DNA of 7,239 nt from Lachnospiraceae bacterium (GCA_024403585.1 JAKSRN010000097.1:1-7239); one strand, 5' to 3'; positions 1 to 5,973 are shown, counted from the stretch's first letter. The notes: generated by a model not told the origin, from the letters alone. Program-made: numbers and translations.

Positions 1-644
1 TAGATCGGCTCTCCAAACTCAATCACTACATGCGTTCTTGCTACCCTTGGAAAATGTGCTTCGAAGATGTTCTTGGTATTATTGATGGATACCGGAACAA
101 TCGGGCTTCCGGATTTGGAGGCCAGTCGGAAGGTTCCCTCATGGAACTCAAGAAGCGGAAGATCTGCTTCTCCTTTGTTGCGGGTTCCTTCTGCGAAGAC
201 CAGGACAGAATAGCCATCCTTCAGAATCTTAATTCCATCCAGGATCATCTTCATACCTTCTTTCAGGTTGTCACGGTCAAAGAAGAGAACACCCATGTTT
301 TCTGCCCAGTTTCTGAAAAGAGGGATCTTGGAAAGCTCCTTCTTAGCGACGATGTGGGTGGACTTCGGAAGATGGACAAATGCTACCGGAATATCAAAAA
401 GACTTCTATGGTTGCCAATGAAGAGGCATGCGGTATCTTTTGGAATACGCTCTTTTCCGATTACTGTTACCTTGGTTCCGGACAGGAACAGGGCCACATG
501 CATCAGACCGCGAACCATGGCACTGGATACTCGTGTGGTAGTAGCCGGGTTATCCTTACGAATCAGGGTCAGGATCAAAAGCAGTGGCAGGAAAATAATC
601 AGAAAAAGAAAAATTGCTAAAAAGACAAGTGTTACACGTATCAT
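1..644 (-). CDS. plsC: 1-acyl-sn-glycerol-3-phosphate acyltransferase, 3' end beyond window
   Basis: Predicted to transfer an acyl chain to the sn-2 position of lysophosphatidic acid, giving phosphatidic acid at the inner face of the membrane. The first 214 residues are visible. A hydrophobic segment at about residues 5-28 should anchor the protein. The acyltransferase motifs follow in order: NHRSLFD with catalytic H79 and D84 (the HX4D box), GVLFFDR at 118-124, FAEGTR at 150-155 with E152, and VPVS at 183-186. The family is usually about 230-250 residues, so only a short C-terminal tail is missing at the left edge. The ATG at 644 is preceded by GGAAGGA about 9-10 nt upstream, and a promoter lies at 688-717. 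It is transcribed away from ispE. The acyl donor (acyl-ACP or acyl-CoA) cannot be told from sequence. The family call is secure; the exact gene symbol is less so, because genomes often carry several paralogues. Confidence 0.93.
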   Translation of the reverse strand, partial: MIRVTLVFLAIFLFLIIFLPLLLILTLIRKDNPATTTRVSSAMVRGLMHVALFLSGTKVTVIGKERIPKDTACLFIGNHRSLFDIPVAFVHLPKSTHIVAKKELSKIPLFRNWAENMGVLFFDRDNLKEGMKMILDGIKILKDGYSVLVFAEGTRNKGEADLPLLEFHEGTFRLASKSGSPIVPVSINNTKNIFEAHFPRVARTHVVIEFGEPI

Positions 645-687
645 GAATCGTAGTTCCTTCCTGTAAAGAATAGTAGTTGTCGTTTTT

Positions 688-717
688 ATTATAATGTAAT
701 GTGACAGGCAGTTTCAA
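688..717 (-). promoter_or_regulatory. sigma-A type promoter for plsC
   Basis: Read on the minus strand, TTGAAA (712-717) is followed by an 18-bp spacer and a perfect TATAAT (688-693). Transcription would start near 681, giving a leader of about 37 nt before the plsC ATG at 644. The -10 is consensus and the -35 differs by one base. No operator-like repeat is obvious next to it. Confidence 0.75.
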
Positions 718-720
718 CAG

Positions 721-837
721 ATTTTTATGAAGTAGATTAGGGGCTGTCGAATCTCTGTGCGCATATTTTAGCGCGGTACAATAGAAATAGGCAATGGATT
801 ATGTGGCTCTCGGTTTTTTCGATTCCCTCCCAGTGCC
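721..837. other. intergenic stretch with no clear gene
   Basis: Between the plsC promoter and the ispE promoter lie about 117 bases without a supportable gene. They hold a short GCGC-ATATTTTA-GCGC inverted repeat (759-774), a TACAAT at 777-782 without a fitting -35, one TGTCGAA heptamer (745-751) that matches the core Spo0A box, and a 15-codon ATG frame from 794 with a poor ribosome binding site. None of these is convincing alone. Confidence 0.4.
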
Positions 838-866
838 TTGACAATGTGACAGAAAATGCATAAAAT
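838..866 (+). promoter_or_regulatory. sigma-A promoter of the ispE operon
   Basis: A perfect TTGACA (838-843), a 17-bp spacer and TAAAAT (861-866) form a strong housekeeping promoter. Transcription would begin near 873, leaving a leader of roughly 80 nt before ispE. It is the only strong promoter seen ahead of the four-gene run that ends at the 3907-3937 terminator, so it probably drives all four genes. The start point falls at the edge of a 16-bp palindrome (874-889). Confidence 0.82.
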
Positions 867-873
867 GTACTTG

Positions 874-889
874 TGTATACATGTATACA
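874..889. promoter_or_regulatory. perfect 16-bp palindrome, candidate operator for the GntR regulator
   Basis: TGTATACATGTATACA is its own reverse complement over all 16 bases and contains two GTATAC cores whose centres are 8 bp apart. It begins 7 bp after the -10 box, where a bound repressor would block initiation or clearance. From memory, FadR-subfamily GntR proteins favour GT-(n)-AC palindromes, and GTATAC fits that core. A FadR/FCD-type regulator is the second gene of this operon, so autoregulation is a natural inference. The palindrome is seen; the identity of its binder is inferred. Confidence 0.55.
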
Positions 890-904
890 ATAAACAAAAA
901 TAAG

Positions 905-939
905 CATGGAATGCCGCTTAAGGCGGCTTCCCGTGTTTT
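905..939 (+). promoter_or_regulatory. leader stem-loop ahead of ispE, possible attenuator
   Basis: In the ispE leader, GGAA (908-911) pairs with TTCC (928-931), and GCCGC (913-917) pairs with GCGGC (923-927) around a TTAAG loop, with one bulged T at 912. Three weaker pairs (905-907 with 933-935) can extend the base, and TTTT (936-939) follows at once. This resembles a weak intrinsic terminator or attenuator. It ends about 6 nt before the ispE ribosome binding site (945-951), so an effect on translation or mRNA stability is also possible. No known riboswitch consensus was recognised. Confidence 0.4.
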
Positions 940-954
940 CAGGCAGGTGGGAAT

Positions 955-1821
955 ATGATCCGAATAGAAGCTATGGCAAAAATCAATCTGGGCCTGGATG
1001 TTCTTCGCAAGCGTCCGGACGGATATCATGAAGTAAAGATGATCATGCAGAGTATTGATCTTCACGATGATCTGGAACTGGAAGAGACAGAAGAGGAGGG
1101 AATTCACCTGACCTGCAGTGTGGAAGAACTTCCTGCAGACGGATCCAATCTGATCTGGAAGGCAGCAGAGCTTCTTATGAAGGAAAAAGAGGTTAAAAAT
1201 GGTGTAAAGATCCATCTGACCAAGAGAATTCCTATGGCTGCGGGTATGGCAGGAGGAAGTGCAGATGCAGCAGCAACCATGCTGGCTGTCAATGAACTAT
1301 TTTCTTTAGGCTTTACAAAGAAAGAGCTGATGGAGCGGGCCGTCAGGATTGGAGCAGATGTGCCTTACTGTATTATGGGCGGAACTGCATTGTCAGAGGG
1401 AATTGGTGAGATCCTTTCTCCATTGCCGGATATGCCGGATTGCTGGATCCTGATCGCTAAACCGGATATAGATGTTCCAACTGCTTTTGTCTATAAAAAT
1501 CTGAGAGCCGCTGAGCTGACCTGGCATCCGGATATTGACGGAATGATGCAGGCGCTTAAGGACGGATCTCTGGAAGGAATTACAGAGAGACTGGGAAATG
1601 TGCTTGAGACAGTTACGATTCCTGCACATCCTGTGATACGTGAAATCAAAGAATTGATGCTGCAGTCAGGAGCCATGAATGCCCTGATGAGTGGAAGCGG
1701 CCCGACAGTATTTGGCATTTTCAATGCATATGAAAAGGCGGAGGCTGCAAGAGTGCGAATGGAAGCAAGTAGACTGGCTGGTAGAGTATGTCTTACCAGA
1801 CCGATTCAGAATGGGAGATAA
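955..1821 (+). CDS. ispE: 4-diphosphocytidyl-2-C-methyl-D-erythritol kinase
   Basis: Cytosolic GHMP-family kinase of the MEP (non-mevalonate) isoprenoid pathway. It phosphorylates the 2-hydroxyl of CDP-methylerythritol with ATP. The 288 residues match the normal family length. The N-terminus carries AKINLGLDV with K9, then RPDGYHE with H25, both matching substrate-site residues of the family. The glycine-rich ATP loop is PMAAGMAGGSADAA at about 93-106. GADVPYC contains D135, the expected catalytic aspartate. The C-terminal GHMP motif LMSGSGPTVFG lies at 244-254. The ATG at 955 has AGGTGGG 3 nt upstream, and no better start is seen. It is first in a run with a GntR regulator, murI and a DUF1934 gene. 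Its product feeds IPP/DMAPP and so undecaprenyl phosphate, the wall-lipid carrier. Confidence 0.96.
   Translation: MIRIEAMAKINLGLDVLRKRPDGYHEVKMIMQSIDLHDDLELEETEEEGIHLTCSVEELPADGSNLIWKAAELLMKEKEVKNGVKIHLTKRIPMAAGMAGGSADAAATMLAVNELFSLGFTKKELMERAVRIGADVPYCIMGGTALSEGIGEILSPLPDMPDCWILIAKPDIDVPTAFVYKNLRAAELTWHPDIDGMMQALKDGSLEGITERLGNVLETVTIPAHPVIREIKELMLQSGAMNALMSGSGPTVFGIFNAYEKAEAARVRMEASRLAGRVCLTRPIQNGR
1813..1817 (+). promoter_or_regulatory. ribosome binding site that decides the gntR start
   Basis: GGGAG lies 9 nt before the ATG at 1827, inside the last codons of ispE. The earlier in-frame ATG at 1788 has only a poor purine stretch upstream and would overlap ispE by 34 bases. This favours the 1827 start. 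Confidence 0.6.
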
Positions 1822-1826
1822 GAAAG

Positions 1827-2513
1827 ATGATAAACGATGAATTGACAACGATCATGGCGGATTATCAGTATATGCCACTTCGTGATCTGGTTTTTCATAC
1901 ACTCAGAAGAGCAATCCTGCAGGGATATCTGAAGCCGGGCGAGAGACTGATGGAGATCAAACTGGCAAATCGTATGGGTGTCAGCAGAACACCGATCCGT
2001 GAGGCGATCCGTATGCTGGAACTGGAAGGTCTGGTAGTAATGATCCCAAGAAAGGGAGCACAGGTTGCGAAGATTACTGAGAAGGATCTGAGAGATGTTC
2101 TGGAAGTCCGTATGGGCTTAGAGCAGCTGGCAGTGAAATTTGCGACACAGAGAATCACCGATGAGCAGGTAGAGGAGCTTTTCCGTGCATCCAGACAGTT
2201 TGGGAAGGCTGTCAGGGAAGATAATCTTACACAGATTGCAGAAGCAGATGTGCATTTTCATGATCTGGTTTATAAAGCATCCGGAAATGACCGTCTGATC
2301 CAGCTTCTGAACAATCTTCGTGAGCAGATGTATCGTTATCGAATCGAGTATCTGAAAGTTTCTGCAATCAGGGATTCTCTCGTTAAGGAGCATGACATTC
2401 TCTGTGAGAAACTGAAGGAAAGAGATATGGATGGGGCAAGAGAGATCATGGAGTCCCATATAGGAAGACAGGAGGAGTACATCCTTCAGAACCTGCTTAA
2501 GTCCATTGATTAA
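1827..2513 (+). CDS. GntR-family transcriptional regulator, FadR/FCD type
   Basis: Predicted DNA-binding repressor or activator of 228 residues, normal for the FCD class. The winged helix-turn-helix spans about residues 17-82 and includes the typical LKPGERL, LANRMGVSRTPIREAIRML and GLV segments. The C-terminal all-helical FCD domain begins at about 90 with the LEVRMGLEQLA helix. The metal/effector-site ligands of this class appear intact: D141 and H145 (DVHFH), H189 (KEHDIL) and H211 (ESHI), so a metal and a small carboxylate may be bound. An ATG at 1788 would add 13 residues but overlaps ispE; 1827 has the better ribosome binding site and lies 5 bases after the ispE stop. Its position between ispE and murI, with a palindrome at the operon promoter (874-889), suggests autoregulation. 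The effector cannot be deduced. Confidence 0.93.
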   Translation: MINDELTTIMADYQYMPLRDLVFHTLRRAILQGYLKPGERLMEIKLANRMGVSRTPIREAIRMLELEGLVVMIPRKGAQVAKITEKDLRDVLEVRMGLEQLAVKFATQRITDEQVEELFRASRQFGKAVREDNLTQIAEADVHFHDLVYKASGNDRLIQLLNNLREQMYRYRIEYLKVSAIRDSLVKEHDILCEKLKERDMDGAREIMESHIGRQEEYILQNLLKSID

Positions 2514-2525
2514 AAAGATAGTATT

Positions 2526-2529
2526 GGAG
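2526..2529 (+). promoter_or_regulatory. ribosome binding site that decides the murI start
   Basis: GGAG sits 6 nt before the ATG at 2536. A TTG at 2506, in frame and overlapping the end of gntR, would add ten residues ahead of the conserved core. The spacing and the ATG favour 2536. Confidence 0.6.
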
Positions 2530-2535
2530 CCTAGT

Positions 2536-3360
2536 ATGTTATCAGATAAAAATGCACCAATCGGCGTCTTTGACTCAGGTGTCGGAGGACTGACTGTTGC
2601 GAGAGAGATTATGAGAAATCTTCCTAATGAGAAGATTGTATATTTCGGTGATACCGCCCGTGTGCCTTATGGAAGCAAATCCAGAGATACAGTAGTGCGA
2701 TATTCCCGTCAGATTGTCAGATTCCTGCAGACCCAGGAAGTAAAGGCAATCGTTATTGCGTGTAATACAGCCAGTGCGCTGGCTTTGGATACAATAGAAA
2801 AAGAAATTGATATTCCGATCATCGGTGTGGTAAAACCGGGTGCCAGTATGGCGATCGAGGCTACCAGAAATAACCGGATCGGTGTTATTGCAACGCAGAG
2901 TACCATCAAAAGTAATCTGTACCAGACACTGATCGGCCAAAGCAATCCGGAAATTACTGTATATGGTAAAGCGTGTCCACTCTTTGTTCCACTGGTTGAA
3001 GAGGGCTGGACAAAGGATCCGGTTACCGTTGAGGTTGCGAAACGCTATCTGAAAGAGCTTATGGAGAAGGATATTGATACATTGATCATGGGCTGTACCC
3101 ATTATCCATTGCTTCGCCACCTTCTTCAGGAAGTGATCGGAGATCATGTTACACTGGTGAATCCGGCTTACGAGACGGCGCAGGCGCTGAAACGTATGTT
3201 AAAAGAGATGGATCTGGAAACAGAAGAGATCCTTTCAGAAGGCTGTCCGGAGCATCGTTTCTTTGCCAGTGACGGTGTGGATAATTTCAGTGCCTATGCG
3301 AATACGATCCTTCCTTGTGAAGTTAGTTCCACAGGTCTGGTTGCCATTGAAAGCTATTAA
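2536..3360 (+). CDS. murI: glutamate racemase
   Basis: Converts L-glutamate to D-glutamate in the cytosol without a cofactor, for use by MurD in peptidoglycan precursor synthesis. The 274 residues match the family. The conserved opening IGVFDSGVGGLTV is at 9-21 with D13 and S14; YFGDTARVPYG follows at 36-46. The first catalytic cysteine is C77 in ACNTASA, and the second is C187 in GCTHYPLL with H189 beside it, so both acid/base cysteines are present. No break or unusual insertion is seen. The start used is the ATG at 2536, 22 nt after the gntR stop. It is co-directional with ispE and gntR and probably shares their transcript, which would allow joint control of isoprenoid and D-glutamate supply. 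Confidence 0.96.
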   Translation: MLSDKNAPIGVFDSGVGGLTVAREIMRNLPNEKIVYFGDTARVPYGSKSRDTVVRYSRQIVRFLQTQEVKAIVIACNTASALALDTIEKEIDIPIIGVVKPGASMAIEATRNNRIGVIATQSTIKSNLYQTLIGQSNPEITVYGKACPLFVPLVEEGWTKDPVTVEVAKRYLKELMEKDIDTLIMGCTHYPLLRHLLQEVIGDHVTLVNPAYETAQALKRMLKEMDLETEEILSEGCPEHRFFASDGVDNFSAYANTILPCEVSSTGLVAIESY

Positions 3361-3381
3361 TAAATCAGAAAGAGACAGAAC

Positions 3382-3891
3382 ATGACAAAAGAAGTTTTGA
3401 TTACGATCAGAGGCCTGCAGTTTGTTTCACAGGGAGATGACGCAGAACCTGTAGAGGTGGTTTCACCGGGTGAGTACTATTATAAGAATGGCAGTCACTA
3501 TCTTCTGTTTGAGGAGCTTACAGAGGGATTTACAGAATCCACCCACAATATGATGAAGTTCAGTGACGGTCATCTTGAGGTGAGAAAAAAGGGTCTGATC
3601 GATGTAAACATGGTATATGAGCTGAATAAAAAGACCTTATCTTATTATCATACTCCGTTTGGGGTGATGCATATGGGCATCGCTACTACCAGCTTCTATA
3701 AGAAGGTGGCAAAGGATGAGATTGAGCTGAAAGTGGATTATGCACTGGAGATGAACGAGTCGTTTGTGGCAGACTGTACGATCTATATCAATGTAAAATC
3801 CAGAGAGGCAGGAAACTTTCATCTGCAGCCACTGAACTCAGAGGATGATGAACACAAGATCGTTCGGCTTAATCCGAGAGATTTAAAATAA
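3382..3891 (+). CDS. DUF1934 family protein (YwiB-like beta-barrel)
   Basis: A 169-residue protein without signal peptide or membrane segment, probably cytosolic. It fits the DUF1934/YwiB family by its opening ITIRGLQ, the SPGEYYYKNGSHYLLFEE segment (about 29-46), the TPFGVMHMGI strand pair (about 91-100) and the LKVDYALEMN strand (about 116-125). Members are thought to fold as a small calycin-like beta-barrel; the biochemical role is unknown. It follows murI by 21 nt with a modest AAGAGA ribosome binding site and is the last gene before the strong terminator at 3907-3937. The clustering with murI is suggestive only. Confidence 0.82.
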   Translation: MTKEVLITIRGLQFVSQGDDAEPVEVVSPGEYYYKNGSHYLLFEELTEGFTESTHNMMKFSDGHLEVRKKGLIDVNMVYELNKKTLSYYHTPFGVMHMGIATTSFYKKVAKDEIELKVDYALEMNESFVADCTIYINVKSREAGNFHLQPLNSEDDEHKIVRLNPRDLK

Positions 3892-3901
3892 TAGAAGATA
3901 C

Positions 3902-3937
3902 AAAAAACGAGCAGGTTTGAATCTGCTCGTTTTTTTG
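3902..3937. terminator. intrinsic terminator, probably bidirectional
   Basis: ACGAGCAG (3907-3914) pairs perfectly with CTGCTCGT (3923-3930) around an 8-base loop, followed by seven T (3931-3937) and preceded by six A (3902-3907). It ends the ispE-gntR-murI-DUF1934 run on the plus strand. The A-run supplies a U-tract on the minus strand, so it can also end the convergent gene 3992-4453. Confidence 0.92.
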
Positions 3938-3991
3938 TGATGTCTTTTTCGATTTGTAAGAACAGGTGTGCTGCTCTGACTTATGAAAGAA

Positions 3992-4453
3992 TCAGGCCTC
4001 TCCGCGTCCTTTTTTCAGGAGTTTACCGAGCCAACCTTCTTTTTTCTTCGCTTTTGCAGGAACCGGAAGAGCTCCATGAGCACCTTTTACTCCAAGAATA
4101 TAAAGACCACTTACTGTAGCTTTTACTTCTTTTTTCAGTGGGATCATATCAAAGACTTCAGGCTCAGAGATTAAGATCATGATCTTGGATCCGACTTTAG
4201 CTTTTACGATCGGAAGTTTCTGACGACGATATCTCTTTGGAGTCTGATCGATCACCATCTGTGGAAGACCGGAATCCTTTAACGGAAGTTTTTTCTTATC
4301 TATTACCAGCATGGAAACGGTCTGCTTTGCAGCTTCCATCTGCGCCATCTGTTCCTCTCTCTGGGTCTGAGCTTTTTTGCCGGCTCTGTAAAGGAAAAAC
4401 AGAGTAATGCCTACGACTGCTAAAAGAATGAGTAATACTGCCCACAACGGCAT
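3992..4453 (-). CDS. small basic membrane-anchored protein of unknown function
   Basis: I do not recognise this 153-residue protein. Residues 3-22 form one hydrophobic helix followed by YRAGKKAQ, which predicts an N-out single-pass anchor with the rest in the cytosol. Residues 26-45 are polar and helix-prone. The middle (about 46-125) looks like a compact beta-rich domain, with strands such as VSMLVID, SKIMILIS and KATVSGLYILG separated by a basic stretch KRYRRQK. The tail is very basic (AKAKKKEGWLGKLLKKGR) and could form an amphipathic helix on the membrane or bind acidic partners. The ATG at 4453 has an excellent GGGAGGT 9 nt upstream and a promoter at 4534-4562. It stands alone, convergent with the DUF1934 gene and divergent from the 4645 gene. 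Good signals and an intact frame argue that it is real. Confidence 0.8.
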   Translation of the reverse strand: MPLWAVLLILLAVVGITLFFLYRAGKKAQTQREEQMAQMEAAKQTVSMLVIDKKKLPLKDSGLPQMVIDQTPKRYRRQKLPIVKAKVGSKIMILISEPEVFDMIPLKKEVKATVSGLYILGVKGAHGALPVPAKAKKKEGWLGKLLKKGRGEA

Positions 4454-4533
4454 AATACAGTTACCTCCCTATGTTTTTTTTGCTGATTGTTCATGAAAGA
4501 TCTATACTTTATTGCCCAATCATAACACACTAT

Positions 4534-4562
4534 ATTCTATCATTACCCTTATTAAAAGGCAA
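4534..4562 (-). promoter_or_regulatory. extended -10 promoter for the 3992-4453 gene
   Basis: On the minus strand TTGCCT (4557-4562) is followed by 17 bp and TAGAAT (4534-4539), with TGA directly ahead giving an extended -10. Transcription would start near 4527, about 73 nt before the ATG. Confidence 0.65.
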
Positions 4563-4569
4563 ACATTAT

Positions 4570-4598
4570 TTGCAAAAGAAGAGGCTTTCTGCTATCAT
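4570..4598 (+). promoter_or_regulatory. extended -10 promoter for the 4645-7129 gene pair
   Basis: TTGCAA (4570-4575), a 17-bp spacer and TATCAT (4593-4598) with TGC directly ahead form an extended -10 promoter. Transcription would start near 4605, leaving about 40 nt before the ATG at 4645. Its -35 lies only 7 bp from the -35 of the opposite promoter. Confidence 0.65.
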
Positions 4599-4644
4599 GA
4601 TTTCTGTTAGTACAGATTAATTCCCTGAATTCGAGGCGGAACAT

Positions 4645-5961
4645 ATGCAGGATAATACGAATAAAGATAAGAATGATAGAAAAGAAAAGCGGAGCAAAAC
4701 CCACCGAACATTAAGAAAATCCAAATCTGATACTGAGAAGAACTATAATACTTCCAGTCATACCGCACAGCGTATGGACCGGGAGCGTCAGAAGATCAGA
4801 AAAGAGAAACAGGCTGCCAGAAAAGCTGAGCTGCGGAAAAAAGGAATGATTGTGGGAGCGGCGGTTTTGGTTGTTCTTCTGATCATTTTCCTGGCTGCAT
4901 GTCCGGGTAAAAAACAGAAAAAAGAGAAAGAATCAGCTGCTCATACAACTGTGAATCAGGAAAACAAAGAAGCCGTGGCAGAAACATCAGCGTCTGATGC
5001 TGAAGCTGACGAAGCGACAGGACATGTGCCGGCTTCAGAGGTAAGGCATTTTTCCTTTGGCATGCTTCTGGCAGATGAGATGGCAGGGGATAACAGTGCC
5101 CTTACAGTGAATCAGTTCCGCCAGATTCTGCAGCAACTCTATGATGCAAACTATATTCTTGTGGATTTCTACAACATCGCAGACGTAGAGCAGAACGAAG
5201 ACGGCAGTAAAGCATATACCCCAGCTACATTGAATATTCCGGAAGGAAAGATTCCGTTTGTATTATCCCAGCGTGATGTCAGTTACTCTTTCGACAGAAT
5301 CGGAAAAGGCTATGCTTCAAGAATGATCATTGACGGCGATCAGCTGACCAATGAGTATCAGAGATCCGATGGAGCACAGATGCGTGACTCTTATGACGTG
5401 GTTCCGGTCCTGGAGGAGTTCATTGCAGAGCATCCGGATTTCTCTTATGAGAATGCCCGCGGTGTGATCGGTCTGACCGGCTACAACGGAGTATTGGGAT
5501 ATCGTACTTCCGAAATCCTCGGAAAAACTACAGAAGAAGGAAATCCTTATGCCATCTATGGCACGTATGATGTCAATGCTGAGATTGAGGCGTGCAAACC
5601 TGTGATTGAGGCATTAAAGAACAAGGGCTGGCATTTTGCCTGCTATGGGGACAGTTATTGTTCTTATGGTGCGGAATATGCCATGATGACTACGGATCTG
5701 GAGAACTGGAAGCACAATGTAGAAAAGCTGATCGGTGGAACAGACCTGCTGATGTTCCCTTGTGAAACAGATATCGGACCTTGGAGTGAATATAAGGCTG
5801 ACAATCAGAAGTACCAGTATCTGAAGAAGCAGGGATTTGATTATTTCTGTATTGAGGAGAAGAATAATCCATCCTGGCTGCAGATTCGTCCTGACTATGT
5901 TCGTCAGGGCATGAAGGAGATCGACAATATCGATGACTTCACGCAGTTAGTGGGTGAATAA
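4645..5961 (+). CDS. membrane-anchored polysaccharide-deacetylase-like protein, probably non-catalytic
   Basis: A 438-residue protein in three parts. Residues 1-67 are very polar and basic and should be cytosolic, with a Lys/Arg-rich helix at 42-67. Residues 68-85 form one transmembrane helix ending in LAAC. An Ala/Glu-rich linker (about 88-130) leads to an extracytoplasmic domain at about 133-438. That domain resembles NodB-like polysaccharide deacetylases found in Clostridia: FGMLLADE, IPFVLSQRDVSYSF (204-217), YDVVPVLEEFI (250-260), GVIGLTGYNGVLGYRT (273-288) and WHFACYGDSY (329-338). The usual TFDDG is replaced by SQRDV, and no HxxxH metal motif is seen, so normal zinc-dependent deacetylation is doubtful. 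GAGGCGG lies about 6-8 nt before the ATG at 4645. The next gene, a lipoprotein foldase, starts 22 nt after its stop. The fold assignment is from recalled similarity and is moderately sure; the function is unknown. Confidence 0.72.
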   Translation: MQDNTNKDKNDRKEKRSKTHRTLRKSKSDTEKNYNTSSHTAQRMDRERQKIRKEKQAARKAELRKKGMIVGAAVLVVLLIIFLAACPGKKQKKEKESAAHTTVNQENKEAVAETSASDAEADEATGHVPASEVRHFSFGMLLADEMAGDNSALTVNQFRQILQQLYDANYILVDFYNIADVEQNEDGSKAYTPATLNIPEGKIPFVLSQRDVSYSFDRIGKGYASRMIIDGDQLTNEYQRSDGAQMRDSYDVVPVLEEFIAEHPDFSYENARGVIGLTGYNGVLGYRTSEILGKTTEEGNPYAIYGTYDVNAEIEACKPVIEALKNKGWHFACYGDSYCSYGAEYAMMTTDLENWKHNVEKLIGGTDLLMFPCETDIGPWSEYKADNQKYQYLKKQGFDYFCIEEKNNPSWLQIRPDYVRQGMKEIDNIDDFTQLVGE

Positions 5962-5968
5962 GAATAAC

Positions 5969-5973
5969 AGGAG
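5969..5973 (+). promoter_or_regulatory. ribosome binding site that decides the lipoprotein start
   Basis: AGGAG lies 10 nt before the ATG at 5984, which opens a textbook lipoprotein signal peptide. An in-frame ATG at 5954, overlapping the preceding gene by 8 bases, would prefix ten polar residues to that signal and lacks a comparable site. Confidence 0.65.

Noticed and set aside
30..666. Two overlapping plus-strand open frames of 196 and 132 codons
   Set aside because: They lie opposite plsC, have no family-like sequence, and the minus-strand reading carries every acyltransferase motif.
761..782. Possible sporulation sigma-E promoter (GCATATT with GTACAAT)
   Set aside because: The two elements are only 7 bp apart, about half the needed spacing.
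794..841. 15-codon frame as an ispE leader peptide
   Set aside because: It lies upstream of the strong promoter, so it would not be on the ispE transcript, and its ribosome binding site is poor.
905..954. Riboswitch in the ispE leader
   Set aside because: Only about 80 nt of leader with one hairpin; no conserved core of a known riboswitch class was recognised.
799..1215. Minus-strand open frame of 138 codons across the ispE promoter and start
   Set aside because: It runs through the promoter, palindrome and leader and is antisense to the conserved start of ispE; no ribosome binding site or recognisable domain.
2506..2535. TTG start for murI overlapping gntR
   Set aside because: The ATG at 2536 has GGAG at 6 nt and begins just ahead of the conserved IGVFDSG core; the extra ten residues are not typical of the family.
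2575..3147. Minus-strand open frame of 190 codons
   Set aside because: Antisense shadow of murI, which is intact with both catalytic cysteines; the composition is unlike a real protein.
3937..4174. Short plus-strand frames after the terminator
   Set aside because: They lie antisense to the 3992-4453 gene, start inside or just after the terminator, and lack ribosome binding sites.
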